A stretch of DNA of 64,000 nucleotides from Chloroflexota bacterium (GCA_022824495.1 JAJDZU010000012.1:124001-188000); one strand, 5' to 3'; shown: positions 27,597 to 37,150, counted from the stretch's first letter. Numbers and translations are program-made. The notes: generated by a model not told the origin, from the sequence alone.

Positions 27597-28526
27597 ATGA
27601 GTGCGTTCACGATCGACGTTTTGCAGTCCCGCCGAATGGTGAGCTGGGGCGGACGCTTCATCACGGCGTTCAACCAGGGCCACACCCGCAACTACCTCTA
27701 TCCCGTCTACACGCCCGCCGGCCAGGCCGTCACCGACGAGACTCCGGTCGACCACCCCCATCACCGCTCCATCTGGATCGCCGCCGAGGAAGTCAGCGGC
27801 TACAACTTCTACATCGAACGCGCCTACGGCGGCCGCACCGCGGGCGCCATCCGCGAAATCGACGCCTCCTGGGAACAGCTGGCCGACGACAAGCTGCGCG
27901 TCACCCAGACCCTCGAGTGGCGCGGCGCCCCTGACTGGAGCGACCCCGACGGCCGCCTCATGCTCGTCGAAACCCGCACTACCGATATCCAGCCCGGCGA
28001 CATCTCCAACCTCCTCACCGTCCGCTCGCAGCTCGTCCCCGGCGGCGGACCGTCGGCTCCGGCCGGACGCCTGGCCGACGGCACCCCCCTGCCCGGCAAG
28101 CCCGTCGCTGGCTCCGCCAAGTCGCCGGGTAGCGTCACCATCGGCCCAACCAAGCACAGCTACTACGGCGTCCGCCTCGCCGACCGCCTCCACGTCACCC
28201 ACGATGGCGTTATCAAGGACTCCGAAGGCCGCACCAACGAGGCCGAAATCTTCGACCAGGCCGCCGACTGGGTGGACGCCCACGGCCCCCTCGCCTTCGA
28301 CAAGATCGCCGGCGTCGGCGTCCTGCCCGACGCCTCCTTCGATGGCGCCCCCTGGTTCGTCCGCGACTACGGCTCCCTCTGCATCAGCACCATGCGCATG
28401 CAGGCCGTCGAAATCACCGCCGACCAGCCCTGGGACCAGACCGTCCGCTTCGTCATCCACGACGGCGACCACAACGACGCCGACATCGCCGGCGAGTTCC
28501 AGCGCTTCCGCGCCGGAGAGTCCTGA
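27597..28526 (+). CDS. DUF6807 (PmoA-annotated) family protein
   Basis: A 309-residue beta-rich protein of the family Pfam lists as DUF6807, often named methane oxygenase PmoA in databases though it is unrelated to membrane monooxygenases. The recognisable block is VYTPAGQAVTDETPVDHPHHRSIW near residue 40-65, followed by YYGVRLADRL and ADWVDAHGP. No catalytic chemistry is established for the family; such genes commonly lie near sugar oxidoreductases and isomerases. There is no signal peptide. The HPHHRS stretch could bind a metal or sugar. It is isolated here, with a parS-like site just downstream. Confidence 0.7.
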   Translation: MSAFTIDVLQSRRMVSWGGRFITAFNQGHTRNYLYPVYTPAGQAVTDETPVDHPHHRSIWIAAEEVSGYNFYIERAYGGRTAGAIREIDASWEQLADDKLRVTQTLEWRGAPDWSDPDGRLMLVETRTTDIQPGDISNLLTVRSQLVPGGGPSAPAGRLADGTPLPGKPVAGSAKSPGSVTIGPTKHSYYGVRLADRLHVTHDGVIKDSEGRTNEAEIFDQAADWVDAHGPLAFDKIAGVGVLPDASFDGAPWFVRDYGSLCISTMRMQAVEITADQPWDQTVRFVIHDGDHNDADIAGEFQRFRAGES

Positions 28527-28604
28527 TCGGCGAACGCTAGTCGGACGCCGGCGGCGATCGGCGCTCCACGGTTAGGCCCGAGGCCAAGCGCTGTACACAA
28601 ACAG

Positions 28605-28620
28605 TGTTTCACGTGAAACA
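28605..28620. promoter_or_regulatory. parS-like ParB-binding site
   Basis: TGTTTCACGTGAAACA is a perfect 16-bp palindrome identical to the widely conserved chromosomal parS consensus bound by ParB/Spo0J. It lies in the 142-nt intergenic space 28527-28668 between the ends of a plus and a minus gene. parS sites cluster near the replication origin and load ParB for chromosome segregation. No parA, parB, dnaA or gyrase gene lies in the window, and I saw no second copy. Confidence 0.85.
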
Positions 28621-28668
28621 TTCCCATTTGCGCCGCAGCGGGCGCTGCCTGATCTAGCCGCTGTCGAG

Positions 28669-29400
28669 CTACCCCCGGCCGATGAAGGGCTGGCCGACCG
28701 GCAGAACGGTGGCTTCCAGCATGTTCACGTGGTCCGGCATGGCGGCCATGGTTACGGCGGCGGTGGCCAGTTCGTCCACCGTCATCATCGGTTCCTCGTC
28801 CTCGCGCCGCTGCGTGCCGGTTCGCCGTTCCACCCAGGTGTTGCCGGGGTTTAGGCAGCTGCACGACACGCCGTGATCGCGGCCCTCCAGGGCAATCACC
28901 TGGGTCAGGCCCCACAGGCCGAACTTGGTGGCGCTGTACGAAGCCGACCCCGGTCGCACGCGTTGCGACGAAATGCTGGCCACGTTGATGATGCGTCCGC
29001 GTCCGGCTGCCGCCATGACCCGCAGCGCGGCCCTCGCGCACAGGAATGGCCCGGTCAGATTCACGTCCACGGTTCGCTGCCAGGCGTCCAGCGTCATGTC
29101 CACGATCGGCGCGTGTTCGGCGATCCCCGCGTTGTTCACCAGCACGTCCAACTGGCCGAGTTGTTCAAGGGTCTGCTCGATCAGCGCGTCGACTGCCGCT
29201 TCATCAGTCACGTCAGTGGGAATGGCCACAACACTGGCGCCCAGGCTGCGGAACTCATCGGCCGCGTCGTCCAGCAGCGCGGCATCGCGTGCGGCAAGCG
29301 CCAACCTGGCCCCTTCGCGCGCAAAGCCCCGCGCGATCCCGCGGCCGATTCCGCGATTCGATCCCGTCACAATCGCGACCTTGCCGTCCAGTACACCCAT
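28669..29400 (-). CDS. SDR-family oxidoreductase
   Basis: A 243-residue classical short-chain dehydrogenase. It has the NAD(P) motif VTGSNRGIGRGIARGFAREGA, NNAG at about 90, the catalytic serine in INVASISSQRV and the Y-x-x-x-K pair in YSATKFGLWGL (about 152-156). The acidic or basic residue that would decide NAD against NADP is not clear. 3-oxoacyl-ACP reductase-like or sugar/alcohol dehydrogenase roles are possible. It is alone on this strand between the parS-like site and tRNA-Lys. Confidence 0.88.
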   Translation of the reverse strand: MGVLDGKVAIVTGSNRGIGRGIARGFAREGARLALAARDAALLDDAADEFRSLGASVVAIPTDVTDEAAVDALIEQTLEQLGQLDVLVNNAGIAEHAPIVDMTLDAWQRTVDVNLTGPFLCARAALRVMAAAGRGRIINVASISSQRVRPGSASYSATKFGLWGLTQVIALEGRDHGVSCSCLNPGNTWVERRTGTQRREDEEPMMTVDELATAAVTMAAMPDHVNMLEATVLPVGQPFIGRG

Positions 29401-29496
29401 CGGTAACTCCGCACTCGTGCTGTTTTGCCCGCATTATCGGCGCCGGACTGGCGCCGGCGACGTCGGTCAATCCGGCCCCGCTCGGTAAGCTCAGCT

Positions 29497-29569
29497 GGGC
29501 TGGTAGCTCAGTTGGCAGAGCAGCGGACTTTTAATCCGAAGGTCGTGGGTTCGAGACCCACCCGGCCCA
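29497..29569 (+). tRNA. tRNA-Lys(UUU)
   Basis: The 73-nt cloverleaf has acceptor arms GGGCTGG (29497-29503) and CCGGCCC (29562-29568) with one T-G pair, TAGCTCAGTTGGCAGAGCA for the D arm, an anticodon loop CTTTTAA with anticodon TTT at 29530-29532, and a T arm GTGGGTTCGAGACCCAC. The discriminator is A29569 and the 3' CCA is not encoded. It lies between the SDR and the ABC ATPase gene. Confidence 0.96.
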
Positions 29570-29700
29570 CCCGCCTGGAGGCCCGGAATAGAAGCTCTCA
29601 AGAGTCGGATAGCGGAGGTCCTGCGCACTCTCGATCTCGTGGCCGGGCGCGGCCGGAGGACGGAGTCTCGACTCTGTGGAGGGCGCATGCCGAGGTCGCG

Positions 29701-30726
29701 ATGCCTCTCATAGAGGCGGCCGAACTTACTAAGCACTTCGAGCGCCGGCGGCCACCGCGCAGGCCCTGGGATTTGCTGCGTCGACGTCCGGCGCCAGAGA
29801 CAGACGATCTGATCGTCGCGGTCGACAACGTGTCGCTCTCAGTCGAAGCTGGCGAGGTTTACGGACTGCTGGGTCCCAACGGGGCCGGCAAGACGACCAT
29901 GGCTCGCATGCTCTCGACGCTGCTCGAACCGACCTCCGGCAATGCCCGCATCTGCGGGCACGATACGGTTCGCGACGGCACCGAAGTACGCACGCGCATC
30001 GGCGTGATGTTTGCGGGTGAGCGCGGTGTCTTCTGGCGGCTTACCGGCCGCGAGAACCTGCAGATGTTCGGGCGTCTCGAGTTTATGGACGGCAAAGCGA
30101 TTCGCCGGCGCACCGATGAACTCATGGAACGGCTCGGCCTCGCCGATCGCACGGATGAACTCGTGGAGTCCTACAGCACCGGCATGAAGCAGCGGCTCAA
30201 TCTCGCCCGCACCCTGATGCACGACCCGCCGGTGCTGCTCCTGGACGAGCCGACCGCCGCCCTTGACCCGGCCGCGGCACGCGCGACCCGCGGATTCGTC
30301 GATGAACTCCGTCAGGAGGGAAAGGCGATCCTCCTGACGACCCACAACATGTACGAAGCCGATGAGGTCTGCGATCGCGTCGGGATCATCGATCAGGGCC
30401 GCCTCATTGCCGAAGATCGACCGGCGGACCTCATCAGCCGCGCCGGCGTGGAGCCGCGCCTGGAACTGATGCTGCGCGGCAATACGTCCGCGGCGCGCAC
30501 CGCTATCGGCGACGCCGCCCTCTGGTGGGGTGAGGTCGAGAGCGATGGTGCCGTGCAGGTCGCGGTGCGAGCACCCGGCGGCTGGCGATGGGCCGAAACG
30601 ATCGCGCAGCGCGTAACAGCTGCGGGTGCTGAGATCGTGCAGTCGCGCCTGCGTGAAGCCACGTTGGAAGACGCCTACATTGAGTTGACCGGCAGCCGTC
30701 TCGAGGGACCGTTTGCTCCGGTCTAA
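29701..30726 (+). CDS. ABC exporter ATP-binding protein
   Basis: A 341-residue ATPase of the drug/NatA-type subfamily. Walker A is [12 protein letters not shown], the signature motif is [16 protein letters not shown], Walker B is [13 protein letters not shown] and the switch His is in ILLTTHNM. The N-terminus has an unusual Arg/Pro-rich insertion ([19 protein letters not shown]) before the first strand. The open frame extends back through the tRNA, so the ATG at 29701 ([14 protein letters not shown]) is the real start. Its stop overlaps the next gene by 14 nt; with two permease genes it forms an exporter, substrate unknown. Confidence 0.93.
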   Translation: MPLIEAAELTKHFERRRPPRRPWDLLRRRPAPETDDLIVAVDNVSLSVEAGEVYGLLGPNGAGKTTMARMLSTLLEPTSGNARICGHDTVRDGTEVRTRIGVMFAGERGVFWRLTGRENLQMFGRLEFMDGKAIRRRTDELMERLGLADRTDELVESYSTGMKQRLNLARTLMHDPPVLLLDEPTAALDPAAARATRGFVDELRQEGKAILLTTHNMYEADEVCDRVGIIDQGRLIAEDRPADLISRAGVEPRLELMLRGNTSAARTAIGDAALWWGEVESDGAVQVAVRAPGGWRWAETIAQRVTAAGAEIVQSRLREATLEDAYIELTGSRLEGPFAPV

Positions 30727-31567
30727 GCCGGGCGTGCGTTTCACCTGGGCGAACGTCGCGGCGGCACTGGAGCTATTCAGTCTGGGCTGGCGCATAAAGC
30801 GGCGACAGCCGTTTTTCCTGGTGAGCAGCGCCTGGCTGGCGACCTTTGCCGTGCTTCCCATGGCGCTGGCGGCCATCGCCCTGGTTGGTCCCGGCGCTCA
30901 ACACATTCAACCGTTCGTCGATCTCGCCGGCACGGACAACTACATGGCCTACGTGACGATCGGTGCGACGGCCATGATCTGGTCGACCACGACTGGGGCG
31001 AGTGTCGGATTCGTCCTCGAGGCCCAGCGCGTCGAAGGCACGCTGGGCTCGATTTGGTCGACCTCGACGAGCTTGCTGGCGCGCGTGGCGGGCCTGGGCG
31101 CCTCCGGTATGTCCGTGGGAATGGCGCGGACACTCATTGCCTTTGCCGTTGCGTGGGCCGTCCTCCGGTTCCCCGTCAGCTTCGATCCGTTGGCGTTGCT
31201 CGCCGTTCTTGCGGCGTCGACCTTCGGCGCCGGGTCCTTTGGTCTCATCTTTGCTGCGATTGTCCTGCGTGCGCGCGCTGGCGCGACGCTAGTGCAGGCA
31301 CTCCTGTTTGGGATGGGGATCCTGGCCGGCCCGGCCTACCCGACAACCGTGCTCCCCGACTGGGCCCAGATTGTTGGCCAGTTGCTTCCGCCGACGTGGA
31401 TGATTCGCGGACTTCGAGCGACGCTGGTCTTCAATGACGCCGCCGAAGCGTGGGCATCGGTCGCGGTCTTGTCTGCGCTAGGGGCGGTATTTGGCATTGT
31501 CGGCATGTGGCTGTTTACACGCTTCGACCGTGACGCACGCCGGCGAGGGCATCTTGAGGCCGTCTAA
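30713..31567 (+). CDS. ABC-2 type permease, first subunit
   Basis: A 284-residue membrane protein with about six hydrophobic helices, of the ABC-2 exporter permease type; LFGMGILAGPAYPTTVLPDWAQIVGQLLPPTW is the usual late segment before the last helix. Its TTG start at 30713 has GAGGG 5 nt upstream and overlaps the stop of the ATPase by 14 nt, and the same arrangement is repeated at its own end, so the three subunits are likely made in fixed proportion. A GTG at 30735 is the alternative start. Confidence 0.82.
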   Translation: MLRSKPGVRFTWANVAAALELFSLGWRIKRRQPFFLVSSAWLATFAVLPMALAAIALVGPGAQHIQPFVDLAGTDNYMAYVTIGATAMIWSTTTGASVGFVLEAQRVEGTLGSIWSTSTSLLARVAGLGASGMSVGMARTLIAFAVAWAVLRFPVSFDPLALLAVLAASTFGAGSFGLIFAAIVLRARAGATLVQALLFGMGILAGPAYPTTVLPDWAQIVGQLLPPTWMIRGLRATLVFNDAAEAWASVAVLSALGAVFGIVGMWLFTRFDRDARRRGHLEAV

Positions 31568-32387
31568 GGCCCAGCGAGCCCTTCGCACAGCCGGAGTCAT
31601 GCTCGCTGCGTTCACCCAGATGTGGCGCGAGCACAACCGGTTTCGAATCGTGTGGGTCGCCCGAATGGTCACCACCTTTCTGTTTCTTGCGCCCATCCTG
31701 TTGATGAGCCGGGCCTACGGTTCCGAGGGATTCGCGGCGAGCGGTGGGGGGCCGGATTTCGTCACGTTTGCCGCAGTCGGCCTTGTGGTCATCAATGCGG
31801 CTACCCGGCCCATGTCGGCCACGATGGCGTACCTGTCCAACGCAAACAGCGTGGGCATCCTGCCCGCTTTGTGGACCACACCCGCGCCACGCTGGGCTCT
31901 GTGCCTGGGGGCGTCCCTTGCGACGCTCGTGGATGCGTTAGTCGAGGGCGGCCTCATTATTGTCTTGGCCTTCCTGATCTTTGGCCCGTCGACTCAGTCG
32001 GTCTCTCTGTTGGCCTTCGTTCCTCTCGCGTTCGGGTTAGCGACATTCTGGGGCCTCGGCCTCGTGTTCGGCAGTTTGTTCCTGGCCACGCGCTCGTGGG
32101 CCGCCGAGACCGTCGTGACCGGCCTGCTCCTGGCGTTGGCCGGCACGGTCTTCCCTATCACCATCCTGCCGTGGTCCGTTCGCTGGCTGAGCTACGCGTT
32201 TCCGCACACCTACGTGCTGGATGCCCTGCGCCACCTGGTTCTGGGAACGCCGACGATCGTGCCTTTGCCCGTTGATCTTGCAGTGGCCGGCGCTAGCGCC
32301 GTGCTCGCGGTGTTTGGCGGCATTCTCATGTTCCGGCGTGCTGATCGCACAGCTGCTCGGCGCGGGGTTATCGGGCTCTATACGTGA
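31554..32387 (+). CDS. ABC-2 type permease, second subunit
   Basis: A 277-residue membrane protein with about six helices, similar in plan to the upstream permease; the region TVFPITILPWSVRWLSYAFPHTYVLDALRHLVLG is the typical ABC-2 signature. The chosen TTG at 31554 has GAGGG 4 nt upstream and overlaps the upstream stop by 14 nt, exactly mirroring the ATPase-permease junction; an ATG at 31599 is an alternative. The two permeases presumably pair as a heterodimer with the ATPase dimer. Confidence 0.82.
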   Translation: MRPSKAQRALRTAGVMLAAFTQMWREHNRFRIVWVARMVTTFLFLAPILLMSRAYGSEGFAASGGGPDFVTFAAVGLVVINAATRPMSATMAYLSNANSVGILPALWTTPAPRWALCLGASLATLVDALVEGGLIIVLAFLIFGPSTQSVSLLAFVPLAFGLATFWGLGLVFGSLFLATRSWAAETVVTGLLLALAGTVFPITILPWSVRWLSYAFPHTYVLDALRHLVLGTPTIVPLPVDLAVAGASAVLAVFGGILMFRRADRTAARRGVIGLYT

Positions 32388-32722
32388 TGGGACACGACTG
32401 GCGCTCAACCGGTCCGAGGCGCATCTGACTGAACCGCCCAACCGCATGTCGGTGGCGTCGGCTCCAAAGTTCGGTCTTTCGCGGCGTACGCGCTCATCGG
32501 CCGACGCTTCAAACGATGTCTGTGGCACCCTGAAGGGTGACTGGCATGTGCTGTATATTGCCGCCAGTCTCCTCTCGAATCCGGGCGGATGAGGGTCAGT
32601 GTGGACGCAACATCCGCCGGTCGCCCCGTTGAGGCGTATCGGCAGCCTCTAACACCTGCCGCGCGATACCAAGACGCGAACCAGGTTTGCGACATTCGTC
32701 GTGGCATGGAGGGAGTTATTCC
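32388..32722. other. Intergenic stretch without a recognisable gene
   Basis: The 335 nt between the ABC permease and the MMPL gene hold no convincing reading frame. A strong ribosome site GGAGGGAG (32708-32715) at its end serves the MMPL gene. I see no terminator hairpin or known RNA family. Confidence 0.5.
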
Positions 32723-34909
32723 TTGACTGGATATCTGGCCCGCATAAGTGCCCGCCGACCGCTCGTCACGATTGCAATCTGGCTCGTTGTCGCGGTTGTT
32801 GCGGCTGGCCTCAGCCAGGCGTTACTCGACAGTGCCACGACGACTGAATTGCGGCTGGGATCCGGGGCAAGATCGCAGCAGGCCGCGCAACTGCTGGAAG
32901 ACCGACTCCGTGGCCCAGAACCGATCACGGAGATCGTCATCGTTCAGTCGGACAATCTGACCGTCGACGATCCCGCGTTCAAGGCGAAAGTCGAAGCCGT
33001 ATTTGGGCAGGTCATTGCCCTCGGCCCGGACGCGGTGTCCGCCGGCCTGAACTACTACCTGACCGGCGACGAACGGCAGGTTTCGCCGGATCGCAGAACT
33101 ACGATCATGCCCTTCAGGCTCGTGGGCGACCTCAACGAGGCCGAAGGTCACGCCGAGCACATCCTGGACATCGTCAAGGCGGCCGACGGCACGGATGGAT
33201 TCCGCGTCCTCACCAGCGGCACCGCCAGCATCTCCGTTGAACAGAACGAGCTTGCGTTGCATGACCTTGAGCAAGGCGAGCGAATCGGGATCCCGGTGGC
33301 CTTGCTGATCCTGCTGGCGCTCTTCGGCACCGTTGTCGCCGCTTTGGCGCCCATCGGACTTGCCATCGTCGCCATCGTCGTGGCCCTGGGTCTCGTGGCG
33401 GTGATTGGTCAGGCCTTTCAGTTGGTGTTCTTCGTAACGTTGATGGTCACCATGATCGGCCTGGCGGTTGGCATCGACTATTCGCTGCTCATCGTTTCGC
33501 GCTTCCGCGAGGAGATGGAGCGTGGCCTCGGCAAATCCGAGGCTACGGAGCGCGCGGGATCCACGGCCGGCCGCACCGTCCTCTTCAGCGGCGTCACCGT
33601 GATCATCGCCATCTGCGGAATGCTGATCGTTCCTTTCCCGTTTTTCCAGTCGCTGGCGATCGGCGCCATCCTGGTGGTGGCCATCGCGTTGGCGGCCACG
33701 CTCACGCTGCTACCCGCCGTGCTGGCGCTCCTTGGACCCAAAGTCAACTTGCTGCCCGTGCCGGTGCTCGGCCGGTTCAAGGTGACGAGCCCGGACCATT
33801 CCAAGCACGGATTCTGGGAGTTCATCACGCAGAAAGTGATGCGCTACCCGGTCATCAGCATTCTCGCCATTGCCATTCCAATGATCGTGGCGACGGTGTT
33901 CTATTTCGACATCAAGACCGGCCTCAGCGGTGTCGACGCCTTCCCCGAGGGTTCACAGTCGCGCGATGCCTTCTTCGTCCTGGAAGAAAACTTCTCCTTC
34001 GGCATCGTCAATCCGGTCGAAGTCGTGGTTGACGGCGATGTCAACAGTCCGGAGGTCCAGGGAGCCGTTCAGCGCCTGCAGGCCACGCTCAGCAACGACT
34101 CAAGGTTCCCGATTCCTCCGGTTCCAATCGTCAACGATGCCGGCGACCTGGCCCTCTTAACGCTGGTCATCCACGGCGAGCCGAGCAGCCAGGCCGCGGT
34201 GGACACAGTCGTGGCCCTTCGCGACGAGTACATCCCCGCGGCATTTGAAGGCGTCTCCGCGAACGTCCTGGTGGGCGGCGTGTCCGCCATCACGGCTGAC
34301 GTGTTCGAGATTGTCGAGATCTACACGCCGTTCGTTTTCCTGTTCGTGCTCGGCTTTAGCTTCATCGTCTTGATGCTGGTCTTTCGATCCATCGTCATCC
34401 CCATCAAGGCCGTCATCATGAACCTGCTATCCGTGGGCGCTTCTTACGGGTTGCTGGTGCTGGTCTTCCAAAAGGGTGTGGCGACCGACTTGCTGGGATT
34501 CCGTCACGCAGAGGTCGTGGACGCCTGGATCCCGCTCTTCCTGTTTTCCATCCTGTTTGGTCTTTCGATGGACTACCACGTCTTCCTGCTGAGCCGCATC
34601 CGCGAGCGCTACGACCACACCGGAGATAACGCCGAGGCGGTGGCCTACGGGCTTCGTTCCACCGCGGGCATCATCACCGGCGCGGCCCTGATCATGGTCG
34701 CCGTGTTCGGCGGCTTCGCGCTCGGCGAGACTATTATCAACCAACAGGTTGGATTCGGGCTCGCCGTGGCTGTGTTTCTCGACGCAACGCTCGTTCGATC
34801 CGTCCTGGTTCCGGCCAGCATGGAGGTCCTGGGCAAGCGCAACTGGTACCTGCCGTCGTTCCTCAGCTGGCTTCCGGACGTGCGTGTCGAGCCCGCGGAG
34901 GACGAATAG
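32723..34909 (+). CDS. MMPL/RND-family transporter
   Basis: A 728-residue membrane protein made of two similar halves, each with one N-terminal helix, a large extracytoplasmic domain and five further helices. The first half has MIGLAVGIDYSLLIVSRFREEM and the second ILFGLSMDYHVFLLSRIRERYD, the G-x-x-x-D-Y motifs that hold the proton-relay residues. Such proteins export lipids or other hydrophobic compounds, as MmpL does. The TTG at 32723 has GGAGGGAG 7 nt upstream; the frame extends to 32687 without a site. It is followed 9 nt later by the DUF2236 gene. Confidence 0.9.
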   Translation: MTGYLARISARRPLVTIAIWLVVAVVAAGLSQALLDSATTTELRLGSGARSQQAAQLLEDRLRGPEPITEIVIVQSDNLTVDDPAFKAKVEAVFGQVIALGPDAVSAGLNYYLTGDERQVSPDRRTTIMPFRLVGDLNEAEGHAEHILDIVKAADGTDGFRVLTSGTASISVEQNELALHDLEQGERIGIPVALLILLALFGTVVAALAPIGLAIVAIVVALGLVAVIGQAFQLVFFVTLMVTMIGLAVGIDYSLLIVSRFREEMERGLGKSEATERAGSTAGRTVLFSGVTVIIAICGMLIVPFPFFQSLAIGAILVVAIALAATLTLLPAVLALLGPKVNLLPVPVLGRFKVTSPDHSKHGFWEFITQKVMRYPVISILAIAIPMIVATVFYFDIKTGLSGVDAFPEGSQSRDAFFVLEENFSFGIVNPVEVVVDGDVNSPEVQGAVQRLQATLSNDSRFPIPPVPIVNDAGDLALLTLVIHGEPSSQAAVDTVVALRDEYIPAAFEGVSANVLVGGVSAITADVFEIVEIYTPFVFLFVLGFSFIVLMLVFRSIVIPIKAVIMNLLSVGASYGLLVLVFQKGVATDLLGFRHAEVVDAWIPLFLFSILFGLSMDYHVFLLSRIRERYDHTGDNAEAVAYGLRSTAGIITGAALIMVAVFGGFALGETIINQQVGFGLAVAVFLDATLVRSVLVPASMEVLGKRNWYLPSFLSWLPDVRVEPAEDE

Positions 34910-34918
34910 GTTCGCGAA

Positions 34919-36127
34919 GTGGAGCCTGAGCCGTCGCGGACCGACGGGCTGGACCTGCCGACCTGTTACCGCGCCGGCTACGCCAGGGCTCGCGCCCTTG
35001 ATCCGGAGACTGCCTCAAACTACGTAGCCCACACGCGCGTCGGCGACCCGGCGGGCGACGCGATGATGGCGGTCCTGGAAGAAATCGGGCCCCGTGAGTC
35101 GTGGCGGATCGTTCAGACTGCCATGGACAATCTGGACGACGAGAGTGCGCTCAAGGATGCACCGCGCGAAGTCCGGGAATTCTTCGAGGAATTGAAAACC
35201 CCTCCCGACTGGGTCGACGAAGCATCACTCATCCCCGGGATGCGCATGTTTCATCGGAATTCCAGGATCATTCTTGGGGCCTTTGTCGGAGGGACGCTGG
35301 TCGAAGGCTTCTCCACCAACATCAGCAAGTCGTTCTTTACGACGGGTCGGTTGCGCGAGCAGGGCGTCCGGCGCCTGAAGCAAAACAACCGCCACATGCT
35401 CGAGATGTTCGTTCCCGGCGGCATGGATCGGGGCGGCGACGGCTGGAAGCTGTCCGTTCGCGTTCGCATGGTTCACGCCCAGGTGAGGCGTCTACTCGCC
35501 AATTCAGGCGACTGGGACTTTGAAGAACTGGGCGAACCCGTCAGCGCCGCGCATCTCGGCTTTGCAATTACGGCCTTCTCGGCGCGACTCCTCAAGCACA
35601 TGAAGAGCCTGGGCGCTGTCTACGACGACGAGGAACGCGCCAGCTTCATGCAGGTCTGGCGCTACGGCGGCTACCTGATGGGAATCCCCGAGACAATCCT
35701 GTATCGCGACGAAGAGGAAGCGCTGCGGATCTTCAAGATCGGCGGCATGTGCGAGCCCGAGCCAGACTATGAATCCATCGCGATGGCGAATTCACTGATC
35801 AATTCCGCACCGCTCCTGATCGGCCTCACTGATCCCGAACAGCGCCGCCACCTTGCCAAATACGTGTATCGGGTGTCCCGCGCGCTCATCGGCAAGGAAC
35901 TCGCCAACAAGCTGAAGTATCCGCGCAGTCCAACGATCGGGGTGCTGCCCTGGTTCCGTATGCAAGGGCGCATTGAACGCACGATGGGTCGGCTCTTTCA
36001 GAAATACATGCGACAGAACAACTACACGAATCTCACGTCACTGCTTGAAGTTTCCGTATTCGACGAAGCCGGCATCAGCTACAAGATGCCCGATCACGTA
36101 TACGCGGAAGAGTCCGGCCAGTGGTAG
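34919..36127 (+). CDS. MpaB/Lcp-type (DUF2236) putative haem oxygenase
   Basis: A 402-residue helical protein of the DUF2236 group that includes rubber oxygenase Lcp and the fungal oxygenase MpaB. Matching signatures are SVRVRMVHAQVRRLL (about 175-190, with the histidine often a haem ligand) and FMQVWRYGGYLMGIPE (about 240-255). By family it may bind haem b and cleave or oxidise an unsaturated lipid or isoprenoid. The GTG at 34919 lies 9 nt after the MMPL gene stop, so a lipid exporter and a lipid-acting oxygenase appear to be cotranscribed. No export signal is visible. Confidence 0.75.
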   Translation: MEPEPSRTDGLDLPTCYRAGYARARALDPETASNYVAHTRVGDPAGDAMMAVLEEIGPRESWRIVQTAMDNLDDESALKDAPREVREFFEELKTPPDWVDEASLIPGMRMFHRNSRIILGAFVGGTLVEGFSTNISKSFFTTGRLREQGVRRLKQNNRHMLEMFVPGGMDRGGDGWKLSVRVRMVHAQVRRLLANSGDWDFEELGEPVSAAHLGFAITAFSARLLKHMKSLGAVYDDEERASFMQVWRYGGYLMGIPETILYRDEEEALRIFKIGGMCEPEPDYESIAMANSLINSAPLLIGLTDPEQRRHLAKYVYRVSRALIGKELANKLKYPRSPTIGVLPWFRMQGRIERTMGRLFQKYMRQNNYTNLTSLLEVSVFDEAGISYKMPDHVYAEESGQW

Positions 36128-36257
36128 AACGCCGCCCCATTGCGTAGACCGGATTATTCCGGGCGTCGGCGCAACTCTGATTCCGTCGCGCTCGCCGGAA
36201 GCCACGAGGGCGTTTCGAGGCCGTAGACCGAAGCAGTCCATGATCCGACGGTGGCGG

Positions 36258-36998
36258 CTACGACGTCTCGGTTCGAATGGCTGGCCCGCCGGCAATCCGA
36301 CGGTCCATGCGCAGGCGGCCGTTGGTGCCCGCCAGGTCGCAGAGCTGCGGTGACGCCTTGGTCGTGGCTTCCACATAGCCGGCCTGCCGATAAAACTCAC
36401 GAGCGGCTTGGTTTTCCGCCAACACATACAGGCTGCAGCCCGAGGCGTACAGGTCCGCACGCCGATGCACGCCAGCCAGCAGGGCTTTGGCTACGCCGTT
36501 GCCCCGGTGCTCTTGCGACACCGCCAGGTAAGGAACGAACCAGTGATCCGGTGGTACCGGGGGGCTCGCTCGAATCAGGGCGCGGAGACGCGGGAAGAGC
36601 TTGAAGGCTCGTAGGGGTCCGTACACACGCAGATAAGCCCAGAGCGTTGCCCGGTAGCGTCGGGCCAACTCCGTCCAGGGCGCGTGCGACACAAGCCCCA
36701 CGATCTGACCGTCAATCTCGGCCAACGTCGCCAGGTCATAGCTCCACAGCGTGCCGGTGCGGCCAAAGAGCCGCTCCAGGTAGCCCGTGGCGCCGCCCTG
36801 GACGCCCAGACCAAATACGGCGTCCGCCAGCTCAGGCGTCAATGCCTCGCGTAACAGACGACCGGCGGATTGCTTGTCGCTGGGTTTCGCCCGGCGAAGC
36901 TTCAGACCTGAGCGCCGCCGCGGTTGTTGCCGCGCGCCAGGGAGGGTGACATCGGGGACAGCTTCCGCCGTTGCCTCAGCCACCATAGCTCCGCTCAT
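36258..36998 (-). CDS. GNAT-family N-acetyltransferase
   Basis: A 246-residue protein whose C-terminal half is a GNAT acyltransferase domain: YLAVSQEHRGNGVAKALLAG carries the acetyl-CoA Q/R-x-x-G-x-G/A loop, and LYVLAENQAAREFYRQAGY is the usual motif B. The first about 35 residues are Arg-rich and poorly conserved in character; the start is uncertain, since several ATG/GTG codons lie there. The acceptor substrate is unknown. It is convergent with the DUF2236 gene, with no obvious terminator in the 130 nt between them. Confidence 0.85.
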   Translation of the reverse strand: MSGAMVAEATAEAVPDVTLPGARQQPRRRSGLKLRRAKPSDKQSAGRLLREALTPELADAVFGLGVQGGATGYLERLFGRTGTLWSYDLATLAEIDGQIVGLVSHAPWTELARRYRATLWAYLRVYGPLRAFKLFPRLRALIRASPPVPPDHWFVPYLAVSQEHRGNGVAKALLAGVHRRADLYASGCSLYVLAENQAAREFYRQAGYVEATTKASPQLCDLAGTNGRLRMDRRIAGGPAIRTETS

Positions 36999-37150
36999 GC
37001 CCCGGTCAGCCTCCCAACACGTGCCGGATTAAATCTATTTTGGGAGCCTAGCTGTCACCTGTCGAGCGGACGTGCAGTCCGTATGCAAATCCTGTGCACG
37101 TCAATCGTTCGATTCTGATCGACGGACGCGGGATTCAACCTGACGCGGCG

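Noticed and set aside
29425..29700. N-terminal extension of the ABC ATPase through tRNA-Lys
   Set aside because: The open frame passes through the tRNA and a non-conserved stretch; the ATG at 29701 begins directly with the ATPase domain.
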